DNA from: an uncultured Eubacterium sp.
GTDB taxonomy: Bacteria > Bacillota > Clostridia > Lachnospirales > Lachnospiraceae
Length of the DNA stretch: 34,851 nt
Direction of reading: 5' to 3'
NCBI GenBank assembly: GCA_900550135.1
Contig: URQO01000015.1
Span: forward strand, 1 to 34,851
The notes under the pieces were generated by a model, which saw only the letters and a list, made by a program, of their open reading frames with translations, had not been told where the DNA came from and did no database searches. The position numbers and the translations under genes are program-made. Shown one piece after another: positions 23,541 to 31,811 of this stretch; position 1 is the first letter of the stretch; the number at the start of each line of letters is the position of its first letter.

Positions 23541-24113
23541 TTATGGAGTGATTTTTAGATACATCTTCTTCTGCGGCAACATATTGTTTGTGATAGTTGC
23601 CATTTGCTCAGGTGTTTCAACTTTGCCGGAGTCAATCCAGTTTTCAACTACCGAAATACAGCCAAATATAATATAATATCTATAATAATTATATGTAGTT
23701 GATTGAAAAGATGAAAGATGGTTGTTCCATCTGAGCATATAGTCTTTGTGAATGGTTTTACCAATCCGTTCATATCCGCTGCCATTTCCGGCATCAAATG
23801 CCAACACTTCCGCATTTACGTCTTCATTAGCCAGATATTCAAACAATTGTATAAAAAATCCATATGAATCTCCACCGGTTGTATCTAGAATAATATTTTG
23901 AATTTCATTTAGAATTCTATTTTGCATGATTTCAAGTATTTCGTATGGATTTCTGTAGTGTTGATAGAAGGTTGCTCTTGTAATATCTGCCTCATCAGCC
24001 AATTCCTTTATACTTATTTGGTGTATACTTTTTCTTTTTAAAAGTTTAATTAATGCATTCTCTAATAGCTTTTTTGTCCTAATAATTCGTCTGTCCTGTT
24101 TTTGTTGATTCAT
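23541..24113 (-). CDS. TetR-family transcriptional regulator
   Basis: A 190-residue regulator. Residues 8-55 form the TetR helix-turn-helix (ELADEADITRATFYQHYRNP); the rest is a helical ligand/dimer domain with YYRYYIIFGCISVVENWI near the end. It is divergent from fabH, with 255 bp between starts containing both promoters and several inverted repeats. By analogy with neighbouring regulators of fatty acid operons it may repress the fab cluster, with an acyl-CoA or acyl-ACP as signal; this rests on position only. GGAG precedes the ATG. Confidence 0.8.
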   Translation of the reverse strand: MNQQKQDRRIIRTKKLLENALIKLLKRKSIHQISIKELADEADITRATFYQHYRNPYEILEIMQNRILNEIQNIILDTTGGDSYGFFIQLFEYLANEDVNAEVLAFDAGNGSGYERIGKTIHKDYMLRWNNHLSSFQSTTYNYYRYYIIFGCISVVENWIDSGKVETPEQMATITNNMLPQKKMYLKITP

Positions 24114-24153
24114 TTTTTACTCCATATATTATTTTAGTTTTTATACAGGATGT

Positions 24154-24162
24154 ATTATATCA
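24154..24162 (-). promoter_or_regulatory. Extended -10 promoter of tetR
   Basis: On the minus strand TGA then perfect TATAAT (24159-24154). The leader to ATG 24113 would be about 35 nt. No clear -35. Confidence 0.5.
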
Positions 24163-24207
24163 TTCATAATGAAAATAAGAAATACCAACATACGTTAATA
24201 TACAAAA

Positions 24208-24276
24208 AAAGATAAAATGTTTAGTAACATACATTTAAAAGCGAAAACGTATTTAAATAAACAACGTTTTATCTTT
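24208..24276. promoter_or_regulatory. Long inverted repeat in the tetR-fabH region
   Basis: AAAGATAAAATGTT (24208-24221) pairs with AACGTTTTATCTTT (24263-24276), 14 bp with one wobble, loop 41 nt. On the minus strand it is followed by T7 and could terminate leftward transcripts before tetR. Inner arms AAAACG and CGTTTT (24245-24270) could be a regulator site. Confidence 0.5.
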
Positions 24277-24283
24277 GTGTTCA

Positions 24284-24319
24284 TCATCGTCTCAAATGAT
24301 TGACGATGAATTTTTTTTT
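24284..24319 (+). promoter_or_regulatory. Terminator-like hairpin overlapping the fab promoter
   Basis: TCATCGTC (24284-24291) pairs with GACGATGA (24302-24309), then T9 (24311-24319). Its right arm contains the -35 of the promoter below, so it is either an attenuator for a longer leader or an operator at the promoter. Confidence 0.55.
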
Positions 24320-24328
24320 ATATATACT
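24300..24328 (+). promoter_or_regulatory. Promoter of the fab operon
   Basis: TTGACG (24300-24305), exactly 17 bp including the T9 run, then TATACT (24323-24328). The leader to ATG 24369 would be about 34 nt. Confidence 0.6.
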
Positions 24329-24368
24329 GTGGCATGTTTACAAAAAAGAAAACAGATAAGGAAAAAAT

Positions 24369-25343
24369 ATGTTTGGAAAGATAATTGGAACAGGTTCATA
24401 TATTCCTAAAAAGATAGTATCAAATGATGACATTTCATCTATTGTGGACACCACGGGGCAGTGGATAGAAGAAAGAACAGGAATTTGTAATAGACATATT
24501 ATGGAAGAGGAAACAACTGCAGATATGGCGGTATATGCTTCACAAAGAGCAATGAAAAATGCAAAAATAGAGCCAACCGATATTGATATGATAGTGGTTT
24601 CTTCTGTTTCTTCTAATTTAATATTGCCAAATACAGCATGTTATGTTCAGGAACAAATTGGTGCGAAAAATGCCAGCTGTCTTGATTTAAATTCAGCATG
24701 TACGGGATTTATAATGGCATACAATATGGTTCAGTCATATATAAGTTTAGGTTTAATAAAAACAGCGTTAATTGTAGGCTCGGAAGGCTTATCAAAGTTG
24801 GTTGATTGGAATGACAGAGGAACATGTATTTTGTTTGGAGATGGAGCAGGAGCAGCAATAGTACAGGAGGATAAAAATGCAAAATTTGATACTGTAATGT
24901 TTGCTGATGGTAGCGGAGGAAAATCACTTTATATGGAAAATGGTTTTGCAACAAGAACAAATCCATTTTTGGAACAAAATACAGTAAAAAAAGATAATTA
25001 TATTGAGATGGATGGACAGCAGGTGTTTAGATTTGCTGTAAAACAGGTACCTGATGGAATAAATAAATTAATGGAAAAAATGAATATTACAGAAGAGAAT
25101 ATTGATTATTTCGTGCTACATCAGGCAAATGAAAGAATAATTAAATCCATAGCCAAAAGATTGAAAGTGGATATAAAAAAGGTACCTATAAATATTGAAA
25201 ACTATGGAAACATGTCATCGGCATGTATTCCTATATTATTGGATCAGTTAAATAGAACAGGACAAATTAATAGTGGTGACAAAATGATTATGGCTGGATT
25301 TGGTGCAGGGCTGACATGGGCTGCCACTTATTTAGAATATTAA
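24369..25343 (+). CDS. fabH: 3-oxoacyl-ACP synthase III, FabH
   Basis: A 324-residue condensing enzyme that joins an acyl-CoA to malonyl-ACP and starts fatty acid synthesis. The catalytic triad is visible: C111 in LNSACTGFI, H251 in VLHQANERI, and N281 in ENYGNMSSA. The glycine-rich end GFGAGLTWAA is also typical. AAGGAAA precedes ATG 24369. It is the first gene of an eleven-gene run on the same strand. Length is normal for FabH. Confidence 0.95.
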   Translation: MFGKIIGTGSYIPKKIVSNDDISSIVDTTGQWIEERTGICNRHIMEEETTADMAVYASQRAMKNAKIEPTDIDMIVVSSVSSNLILPNTACYVQEQIGAKNASCLDLNSACTGFIMAYNMVQSYISLGLIKTALIVGSEGLSKLVDWNDRGTCILFGDGAGAAIVQEDKNAKFDTVMFADGSGGKSLYMENGFATRTNPFLEQNTVKKDNYIEMDGQQVFRFAVKQVPDGINKLMEKMNITEENIDYFVLHQANERIIKSIAKRLKVDIKKVPINIENYGNMSSACIPILLDQLNRTGQINSGDKMIMAGFGAGLTWAATYLEY

Positions 25344-25352
25344 AAAGTTTTC

Positions 25353-25377
25353 TAATGACTAAAAATAAGGGTCATTA
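25353..25377 (+). other. Small hairpin between fabH and acpP
   Basis: TAATGAC (25353-25359) pairs with GTCATTA (25371-25377), 11-nt loop, no T-run. It may be an mRNA processing or stability element that lets acpP exceed its neighbours in expression. Confidence 0.35.
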
Positions 25378-25403
25378 AATATAAATCATAAAGGAGAATA
25401 AAA

Positions 25404-25628
25404 ATGTTAGAAAAAATTCAGGAGTTAGTATCAGAAAATTTAGGAATTGAACCAGAAAAGGTAGTAGAAAGCGCTTCATTTAAAGATGATTTAGGAGCAG
25501 ATTCATTAGATTTATTTGAATTAGTTATGAGCTTGGAAGAAGAATTTGGAGTAAAAATCCCAACTGAAGATTTGGAAAAAATCAATACTGTTGGTGATGT
25601 AATTGACTACATCAATAACAATAAATAA
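25404..25628 (+). CDS. acpP: Acyl carrier protein
   Basis: A 74-residue acidic protein with the phosphopantetheine site GADSLDLFEL at S34 and the usual four-helix pattern (FKDDLGADSLD, EEEFGVKIP). It carries growing acyl chains between the enzymes encoded around it. AAAGGAG precedes the start. Sixty nt after fabH, with a small hairpin between. Confidence 0.95.
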   Translation: MLEKIQELVSENLGIEPEKVVESASFKDDLGADSLDLFELVMSLEEEFGVKIPTEDLEKINTVGDVIDYINNNK

Positions 25629-25663
25629 ATCAGGATTTAAAGGATAATTATAGGAAGGTCTAT

Positions 25664-26611
25664 ATGAATACAGAAATAACAAAGTTACTAAATATAAAAT
25701 ATCCGATAATTCAAGGTGGTATGGCATGGGTTGCAGACTATCATTTGGCTGCAGCCGTGTCAAATGCCGGAGGCCTTGGAATTATAGGAGCAGGTGGAGC
25801 AGATGCTGAATTTGTCAGAGAGCAGATAAAGAAAGTTAAAGAAAAGACAGACAAACCTTTTGGAGTAAATATAATGCTTATGAACCCGGAGGCAGATAAA
25901 ATTGCACAGGTAGTAGTGGAAGAAAAGGTTGCTGTTGTAACAACAGGAGCAGGCAATCCATCTAAATATATTAAACTTTGGCAGGATGCAGGAGTAAAGG
26001 TTATCCCCGTTGTAGCATCAGTTACAATGGCAAGAATGATGGAGCGTTGTGGTGTAGATGCAGTTGTGGCTGAAGGAACTGAATCAGGTGGACACATAGG
26101 TGAAACAACAACTATGGCATTAATACCACAAGTAGTGGATGCAGTGAACATACCTGTGATTGCAGCTGGAGGTATTGGAGATGGACGTGGCATGGCAGCA
26201 GCATTTATGCTTGGTGCACAGGCAGTACAGATGGGAACCGCTTTTTTAGTGACTGATGAATGTAATATTCATGATAATTATAAACAAAAAGTAATAAAAG
26301 CAAAAGACATAGATACTAAAGTAACGGGAAGAAGCACAGGTCATCCGGTAAGAACTTTAAGAAATCAGATTACACAAAAATATTTGAAAATGGAGTCTCA
26401 GGGTGCAACTTTAGAAGAACTTGAGTTGCTTACACTAGGAGGATTAAGAAAAGCCGTAGTAGATGGAGATGTGAATAATGGAAGTGTAATGGCAGGTCAA
26501 ATTGCAGGACTTGTAAGAGAAGAATGTACCTGTAAGGAGCTGTTGGAAAAATTAATAACAGACATGAAAGAAACATTTACTTTGGTAAAGGAGAAATTTG
26601 ATTATGAGTAA
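25664..26611 (+). CDS. fabK: Enoyl-ACP reductase II, FabK
   Basis: A 315-residue FMN-dependent TIM-barrel enzyme that reduces enoyl-ACP in the last step of each elongation cycle. Motifs: YPIIQGGMAWVAD, AGGLGIIGAGG, the FabK catalytic H144 in ESGGHIGE, and the FMN phosphate site IAAGGIGDGRG and GAQAVQMGTAF. Use of FabK instead of FabI is usual in Clostridia and streptococci. AGGAAGG precedes the start. Its 3' end overlaps fabD by 8 nt. Confidence 0.93.
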   Translation: MNTEITKLLNIKYPIIQGGMAWVADYHLAAAVSNAGGLGIIGAGGADAEFVREQIKKVKEKTDKPFGVNIMLMNPEADKIAQVVVEEKVAVVTTGAGNPSKYIKLWQDAGVKVIPVVASVTMARMMERCGVDAVVAEGTESGGHIGETTTMALIPQVVDAVNIPVIAAGGIGDGRGMAAAFMLGAQAVQMGTAFLVTDECNIHDNYKQKVIKAKDIDTKVTGRSTGHPVRTLRNQITQKYLKMESQGATLEELELLTLGGLRKAVVDGDVNNGSVMAGQIAGLVREECTCKELLEKLITDMKETFTLVKEKFDYE

Positions 26612-27524
26612 AATAGCATTTATTTATCCGGGGCAAGGAGCACAAACAGTAGGAATGGGAAAAGATTTTTATGACAACAGTGCTACTGCAAAAGATATTT
26701 TTGATAAGGCAAATGAACTGTTAGATTTTAATCTTTTAGATATTTGCTTTGAAGAAAATCAATTAATAAATGAAACAGAATATACACAGCCTGCCTTAGT
26801 TACAACATGTATTGCCATAACTAAAGAATTGGAAAATATGGGAATTAAACCTAACGTAACTGCCGGATTAAGTCTTGGAGAGTATGCTGCCCTTTATGCA
26901 GCAGGTGGTATTACTTCCATGGATGCTATTACCACTGTAAGAAAACGTGGAATATTTATGAGCCAGGCTGTACCGGACAATGAAGGTACAATGATGGCAG
27001 TATTAGGAATGAATAAAGAACAGGTGGAGCAGGAGATAGCACCTATAGAGGGTGTGACTATTGCCAATTATAATTGTCCCGGACAGATAGTTATTACAGG
27101 ATTAAAAGATGCTGTAATTATGGCTGGAGAGAAACTTAGCAAAGCTGGTGCTAGAAGAACAGTAGAACTAAAAGTAAGCGGACCGTTTCATTCACCTTAC
27201 TTAAAAGAAGCAGGAAATAAACTAAAAGAAGAATTGGAAAAAATAAATTTAACACCACTAGAAGTCCCATATATAGCAAATCTTACAGCAGACTATGTGG
27301 ATGATATTTCACAGACTAAGGAATTACTAAGAAAACAGGTATATTCACCTGTAAAATGGGAACAGACAATGGAAAAAATGATAGCTGACGGTGTAGATAC
27401 ATTTGTTGAAATCGGGCCGGGCAGAACATTAAATGGTTTTCTTAGAAAAATTGATAGAACAGTAAAAGTGTATAACGTAAGCAAGTTTGAAGATATAGAA
27501 ACAGTAAAGGAGCAGTTATGTTAG
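26604..27524 (+). CDS. fabD: Malonyl-CoA:ACP transacylase, FabD
   Basis: A 306-residue enzyme that moves malonyl from CoA to AcpP. Nucleophile S90 lies in AGLSLGEYAAL (Leu in place of the common His of GHSLG) and H196 in SGPFHSPY; YPGQGAQTVGMG marks the N-terminus. ATG 26604 with AAAGGAG upstream is chosen; it overlaps fabK by 8 nt. The end overlaps the fabG start by 7 nt, so the three genes are translationally coupled. Confidence 0.94.
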   Translation: MSKIAFIYPGQGAQTVGMGKDFYDNSATAKDIFDKANELLDFNLLDICFEENQLINETEYTQPALVTTCIAITKELENMGIKPNVTAGLSLGEYAALYAAGGITSMDAITTVRKRGIFMSQAVPDNEGTMMAVLGMNKEQVEQEIAPIEGVTIANYNCPGQIVITGLKDAVIMAGEKLSKAGARRTVELKVSGPFHSPYLKEAGNKLKEELEKINLTPLEVPYIANLTADYVDDISQTKELLRKQVYSPVKWEQTMEKMIADGVDTFVEIGPGRTLNGFLRKIDRTVKVYNVSKFEDIETVKEQLC

Positions 27525-28252
27525 AAAACAAAATTGCAATAGTAACCGGAGCGTCACGAGGAATAGGCGAAAAAATTGCCGAAAAACTGGCAGAAGAAAA
27601 AGCAACCGTTATTGTAAACTATTGTGGCTCAAAAGAAAGAGCACTACAGGTTGTTGAAAAAATATAAAAACAGGGAAATAATGCAGTGGCATATCAGTGT
27701 GATGTGTCCGATTTTAATGAATGTAAAAAATTCATAGATGATATATATAAGCAGTTTGGATCCATTGATATTTTAGTAAACAATGCAGGAATCACAAGGG
27801 ATGGACTTTTAATGGCAATGAGCGAGGAAGATTTTGACAGTGTCATTGAAACCAATTTAAAAGGAACATTTAACTGCATAAGATTTGCTTCTAAATATAT
27901 GATAAAAAAACGACAGGGTAAAATAATTAATATTTCTTCTGTATCAGGAATATATGGAAATGCAGGACAGGCAAATTATTCAGCATCAAAGGCAGGAGTT
28001 ATTGGACTGACTAAATCTGCGGCAAAAGAACTGGCTAAAAGAAACATAAATGTTAATGCTGTAGCACCTGGGTTTATTGAAACAGAAATGACAGAACAGC
28101 TATCTGACAAGGTAAAAGAAACAGCAGTATCACATATACCTATGGGTAGGTTTGGAAAGCCGGAAGAAGTGGCAAATGTTGTAGCATTTTTGGCAGATGA
28201 AGGTAGCAATTACATAACAGGCCAGGTGTTTAGCGTAGATGGCGGAATGTAA
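27518..28252 (+). pseudogene. fabG: 3-oxoacyl-ACP reductase FabG with in-frame TAA at codon 50
   Basis: The full frame would encode 244 residues, the normal FabG length. The NADPH motif VTGASRGIG is at the start, followed after the stop by NNAGI, catalytic Ser in ISSVSG and YSASK with Tyr/Lys. A TAA at 27665-27667 interrupts it, in the context VVEKI-stop-KQGNN; one base change (TAA to AAA) would give a normal Lys. The frame on both sides is the same, so only the stop is wrong. A GTG at 27686 could restart, but the product would lack the cofactor-binding part. FabG is normally essential, so this is a sequencing error, a real mutation covered by a second reductase, or readthrough. Start overlaps fabD by 7 nt with AAAGGAG upstream. 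Confidence 0.85.
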
Positions 28253-28285
28253 AAGTATAATTAATGGTCAGAATGGAGAGTAAAA

Positions 28286-29521
28286 ATGAGCAAGCGTGTA
28301 GTAGTTACAGGAATGGGAGCAATTACTCCTATAGGAAATAATGTAGAAGAATTTTGGAAAAGTGTTAAAGAGGGAAAATGTGGAATTGATAATATAACTA
28401 AATTTGACACATCTGAATACGAGGTTAAATTGGCAGCAGAAGTAAAAGGATTTGTTGCAAAAGAGCATATGGAATTTAAAACAGCAAAAAGAATGTCAAC
28501 ATTTTCACAATATGCTGTTTGTGCAGCAAAAGAAGCTTTTGAACAGTCAAAAATAGACATGACAAAAGAGGATCCATTTAGGGTTGGAGTAAGTGTTGGA
28601 TCAGGCATTGGTGGATTGCAGGATATGGAAATGGAAGGTATTAAATTGCATGAAAAAGGACCATCAAGAGTTAAACCATTGTTAGTACCCATGATGATTA
28701 CAAATATGGCCGCAGGAAATGTTGCTATAGCATTGGGACTAAAAGGTAAATCTATTAATGTAGTGACAGCTTGTGCTACAGGAACTCATTCTATAGGTGA
28801 AGCTTACAGAACAATTCAGTGTGGTGATGCAGATGTTATGGTGGCAGGTGGTACAGAAAGTTCTATTACACCATTAGGTGTGGCAGGGTTTTCAAGTTTG
28901 ACGGCATTGAGTAAATCGACAGATAAAACAAGGGCCTCTATTCCTTTTGACAAAGACAGAAATGGATTTGTTATGGGAGAAGGTGCAGGTATTGTAGTTT
29001 TGGAAGAATTAGAACATGCAAAAAAAAGAGGTGCCACTATCTTAGCTGAAGTTGTAGGATATGGAGCAACATGTGACGCATATCATATTACTTCGCCGGC
29101 AGAAAATGGCGAAGGTGCTGCAAAGGCAATGGAACTTGCAATAAAAGAATCAGGAATGAATACAAAAGATGTTGATTATATAAATGCACATGGAACCAGC
29201 ACACATCATAATGATTTATTTGAAACAAGAGCCATAAAATTGGCTTTAGGAGATGATGCATACAATGTAAAAGTTAATTCAACAAAATCAATGGTTGGAC
29301 ATTTACTTGGAGCAGCAGGCGGGGTGGAATTCATTACTTGTGTAAAATCAATTAATGACAATTATATTCACCAGACAGTTGGAACACTAGAAGCCGACAG
29401 TGATTGTGATTTAGATTATGTTATTGGAAGAGGTGTAGACACAGAGGTGAATTTAGCGTTAACCAATTCCCTTGGATTTGGTGGACACAATGCAACATTA
29501 GCAATAAGAAAATATAGATAA
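28286..29521 (+). CDS. fabF: 3-oxoacyl-ACP synthase II, FabF
   Basis: A 411-residue elongating condensing enzyme. The Cys-His-His triad is present: C163 in VVTACATGTHSIG, H302 in NAHGTSTHHND and H339 in KSMVGHLLGAAG. The C-terminus GFGGHNATLAIRK is typical. GGAGAG precedes ATG 28286. It extends acyl-ACP chains using malonyl-ACP from FabD. Length normal. Confidence 0.95.
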   Translation: MSKRVVVTGMGAITPIGNNVEEFWKSVKEGKCGIDNITKFDTSEYEVKLAAEVKGFVAKEHMEFKTAKRMSTFSQYAVCAAKEAFEQSKIDMTKEDPFRVGVSVGSGIGGLQDMEMEGIKLHEKGPSRVKPLLVPMMITNMAAGNVAIALGLKGKSINVVTACATGTHSIGEAYRTIQCGDADVMVAGGTESSITPLGVAGFSSLTALSKSTDKTRASIPFDKDRNGFVMGEGAGIVVLEELEHAKKRGATILAEVVGYGATCDAYHITSPAENGEGAAKAMELAIKESGMNTKDVDYINAHGTSTHHNDLFETRAIKLALGDDAYNVKVNSTKSMVGHLLGAAGGVEFITCVKSINDNYIHQTVGTLEADSDCDLDYVIGRGVDTEVNLALTNSLGFGGHNATLAIRKYR

Positions 29522-29532
29522 TTGGAGTAGTT

Positions 29533-30006
29533 ATGGATATTGAGAAAGTTAAAGAATTGATAAAAGCAGTTTCAGATTCAGAGTTGACAGCTTTTGAATA
29601 TTGTCAGGGAGACGTAAAGGTTGCACTTTGCAAAAAAGGTGGAAGTATATCAGGTAATTATCCACAGATAAATGAAAAATCTGCTACATCAATTGAAGAA
29701 AATAATGTGAAAAATCAGGAAATATTGGATGATTTAAAACAGGAAGTTGTTGAAGAATCATTTGATAATATTGTAGAAATAAAATCACCTTTAGTTGGAA
29801 CAGTGTATGTATCACCAACAGAAGATGGAGAACCATTTGTTAAACAAGGTGATAAAGTAAAAAAAGGACAGGTTGTTGTAATCGTTGAAGCAATGAAGTT
29901 AATGAACGAAATTGAAAGCGAATTTGATGGAGTTATAAAGGAAGTGCTTGTTGAAAACGGACAAACTGTTGAATACGGACAGACACTATTTACAGTGGAA
30001 AGGTAA
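29533..30006 (+). CDS. accB: Biotin carboxyl carrier protein of acetyl-CoA carboxylase
   Basis: A 157-residue protein: helical N-terminal part, an acidic linker (about 45-78), then a biotinyl domain with IKSPLVGTVYVSP and the biotinylated lysine K122 in VEAMKLMNEI. It carries carboxybiotin between AccC and AccDA, both encoded just downstream. GGAG precedes the start 11 nt after fabF. Confidence 0.93.
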   Translation: MDIEKVKELIKAVSDSELTAFEYCQGDVKVALCKKGGSISGNYPQINEKSATSIEENNVKNQEILDDLKQEVVEESFDNIVEIKSPLVGTVYVSPTEDGEPFVKQGDKVKKGQVVVIVEAMKLMNEIESEFDGVIKEVLVENGQTVEYGQTLFTVER

Positions 30007-30010
30007 GGAA

Positions 30011-30433
30011 ATGTTAGATATAAATCAGATAAAAGAGATAATTCCACACAGACATCCATTTTTGTTGGTTGATTATGTAGAAGATTACAAACCTGGTGAG
30101 TATGCTGTTGGATATAAATGTGTTACTTATAGAGAAGACTTTTTTAATGGTCATTTCCCAAATCAACCGGTAATGCCGGGAGTATTGACTATTGAGGCAC
30201 TGGCACAGGTTGGAGCGGTTGCTATTTTAAGTCAGGAAGAATATAAAGGTAAAACAGCTTTTTTTGGCGGAATAAATAAATGCAGATTTAGAGGAATAGT
30301 AAAGCCTGGCGATAAATTAAAACTGGAAACAAAAATTATAAAACAAAAAGGTCCATTAGGAGTGGGAAGCGCAGTAGCAAGTGTTGATGGAAAAACAGTG
30401 GCTACAGCAGAACTTACATTTATGATTGGTTAA
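30011..30433 (+). CDS. fabZ: 3-hydroxyacyl-ACP dehydratase, FabZ
   Basis: A 140-residue hot-dog-fold enzyme that dehydrates 3-hydroxyacyl-ACP. Motifs: IIPHRHPFLLVD at the start, NGHFPNQPVMPGVLTIEALA with catalytic H48 and E62. ATG 30011 with AAGGAA upstream, 4 nt after the accB stop, is preferred to an earlier in-frame start within accB. No fabA or fabM is seen in the window. Confidence 0.94.
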   Translation: MLDINQIKEIIPHRHPFLLVDYVEDYKPGEYAVGYKCVTYREDFFNGHFPNQPVMPGVLTIEALAQVGAVAILSQEEYKGKTAFFGGINKCRFRGIVKPGDKLKLETKIIKQKGPLGVGSAVASVDGKTVATAELTFMIG

Positions 30434-30449
30434 CATAAAGAGGTTAGAA

Positions 30450-31796
30450 ATGATAGATAAATTATTGATTGCAAATAGAGGAGAAATAGCAGTAAGAATT
30501 ATACGTGCGTGTAGGGAAATGGGCATAGAAAGTGTAGCTGTATATTCTGTTGCAGATAAAGATTCACTTCATGTGGCCTTGGCAGACGAAGCAATATGTA
30601 TTGGAGAAGCAAAGGCAAATGACAGTTATTTAAATATGGAAAGTATATTAAGTGCTGCTGTATCTACAGGTGCAGATGCCATACATCCGGGAGTGGGATT
30701 TCTCTCAGAAAATGCAAAATTTGCAGAACTGTGTGAACAATGCAATATTAAATTTATTGGACCTTCTTCAGAAATAATACGAAACATGGGTAATAAATCC
30801 ATCGCAAGAAATACTATGGTACAGGCAAATGTACCGGTTATTCCCGGAACAAAAGAGGAAGTGTATGATTCCAAAACCGGAAAAATAATTGCAGATAAAA
30901 TAGGATATCCTGTAATTATAAAAGCAGCTTTAGGTGGCGGTGGAAAAGGAATGCGTGTGGCATATAGCCCTGAGGATTTCGAAAGAGATTTTAACACGGC
31001 TCAAAAGGAAAGCCATATGGCATTTGGTGATGACACAATGTATATTGAACATTACATTGAACATGCACGCCATATTGAATTTCAAATTTTAGCAGATGAA
31101 TATGGAAATGTGGTTCATTTAGGTGAAAGAGACTGCTCTATTCAGAGAAATCATCAAAAGATGATAGAAGAGTGCCCATCAAGTGCATTAGACGAGAAAA
31201 CAAGAAAAGAAATGGGCAATATGGCAATAAAAGCAGCAAAGGCTGCCCACTATCAAAATGCCGGAACTATAGAATTTCTCCTGGAAAAAAATGGAAAGTT
31301 TTATTTTATGGAAATGAACACAAGAGTACAGGTAGAACATCCTGTAACAGAAATGGTAACAGGTGTGGATCTTATTAAAGAACAGATAAAAATAGCATCA
31401 GGTGAGAAATTAGAATTCACTCAGGATGATATTAAATTAGACGGACATGCCATAGAATGTAGAATCAATGCAGAAGACCCTGACAAAAATTTTATGCCAA
31501 ATGCTGGAACTATAAAAGAAATGTATATGCCCGGTGGAAATGGTGTAAGAGTTGATTCGTCTATTTATTCAGGCTATGAAATTAATCCTTTCTATGATTC
31601 AATGCTTGCAAAATTAATAGTACATGGAAAAAGCAGAAAAGAAGCTATAGATAAAATGCGAAGTGCTCTTGGAGAGGTTATCATTGAAGGAATAAAGTCA
31701 AATGTAGATTATCAGTACAAAATATTGTGGGATAAGATATTTGAAGATGGAAGTTATGATGTTGATTTTATAGAAAAGTTCAATCAGCGTATATAA
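30450..31796 (+). CDS. accC: Biotin carboxylase subunit of acetyl-CoA carboxylase
   Basis: A 448-residue ATP-grasp enzyme that carboxylates the biotin on AccB. Motifs: KLLIANRGEIAVRIIRACRE, GVGFLSENAKFAE, glycine-rich ATP loop KAALGGGGKGMRV, ERDCSIQRNHQKMIEE, and MEMNTRVQVEHPVTE with metal and catalytic residues. ATG 30450 with AGAGG is chosen over a TTG at 30426. Normal length. Confidence 0.95.
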   Translation: MIDKLLIANRGEIAVRIIRACREMGIESVAVYSVADKDSLHVALADEAICIGEAKANDSYLNMESILSAAVSTGADAIHPGVGFLSENAKFAELCEQCNIKFIGPSSEIIRNMGNKSIARNTMVQANVPVIPGTKEEVYDSKTGKIIADKIGYPVIIKAALGGGGKGMRVAYSPEDFERDFNTAQKESHMAFGDDTMYIEHYIEHARHIEFQILADEYGNVVHLGERDCSIQRNHQKMIEECPSSALDEKTRKEMGNMAIKAAKAAHYQNAGTIEFLLEKNGKFYFMEMNTRVQVEHPVTEMVTGVDLIKEQIKIASGEKLEFTQDDIKLDGHAIECRINAEDPDKNFMPNAGTIKEMYMPGGNGVRVDSSIYSGYEINPFYDSMLAKLIVHGKSRKEAIDKMRSALGEVIIEGIKSNVDYQYKILWDKIFEDGSYDVDFIEKFNQRI

Positions 31797-31811
31797 TTAT
31801 GGAGGCATAAA

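Noticed and set aside
25741..26193. A 150-residue minus-strand frame opposite fabK
   Set aside because: Pro/Ser/Thr/Ala-rich shadow of the conserved fabK sequence.
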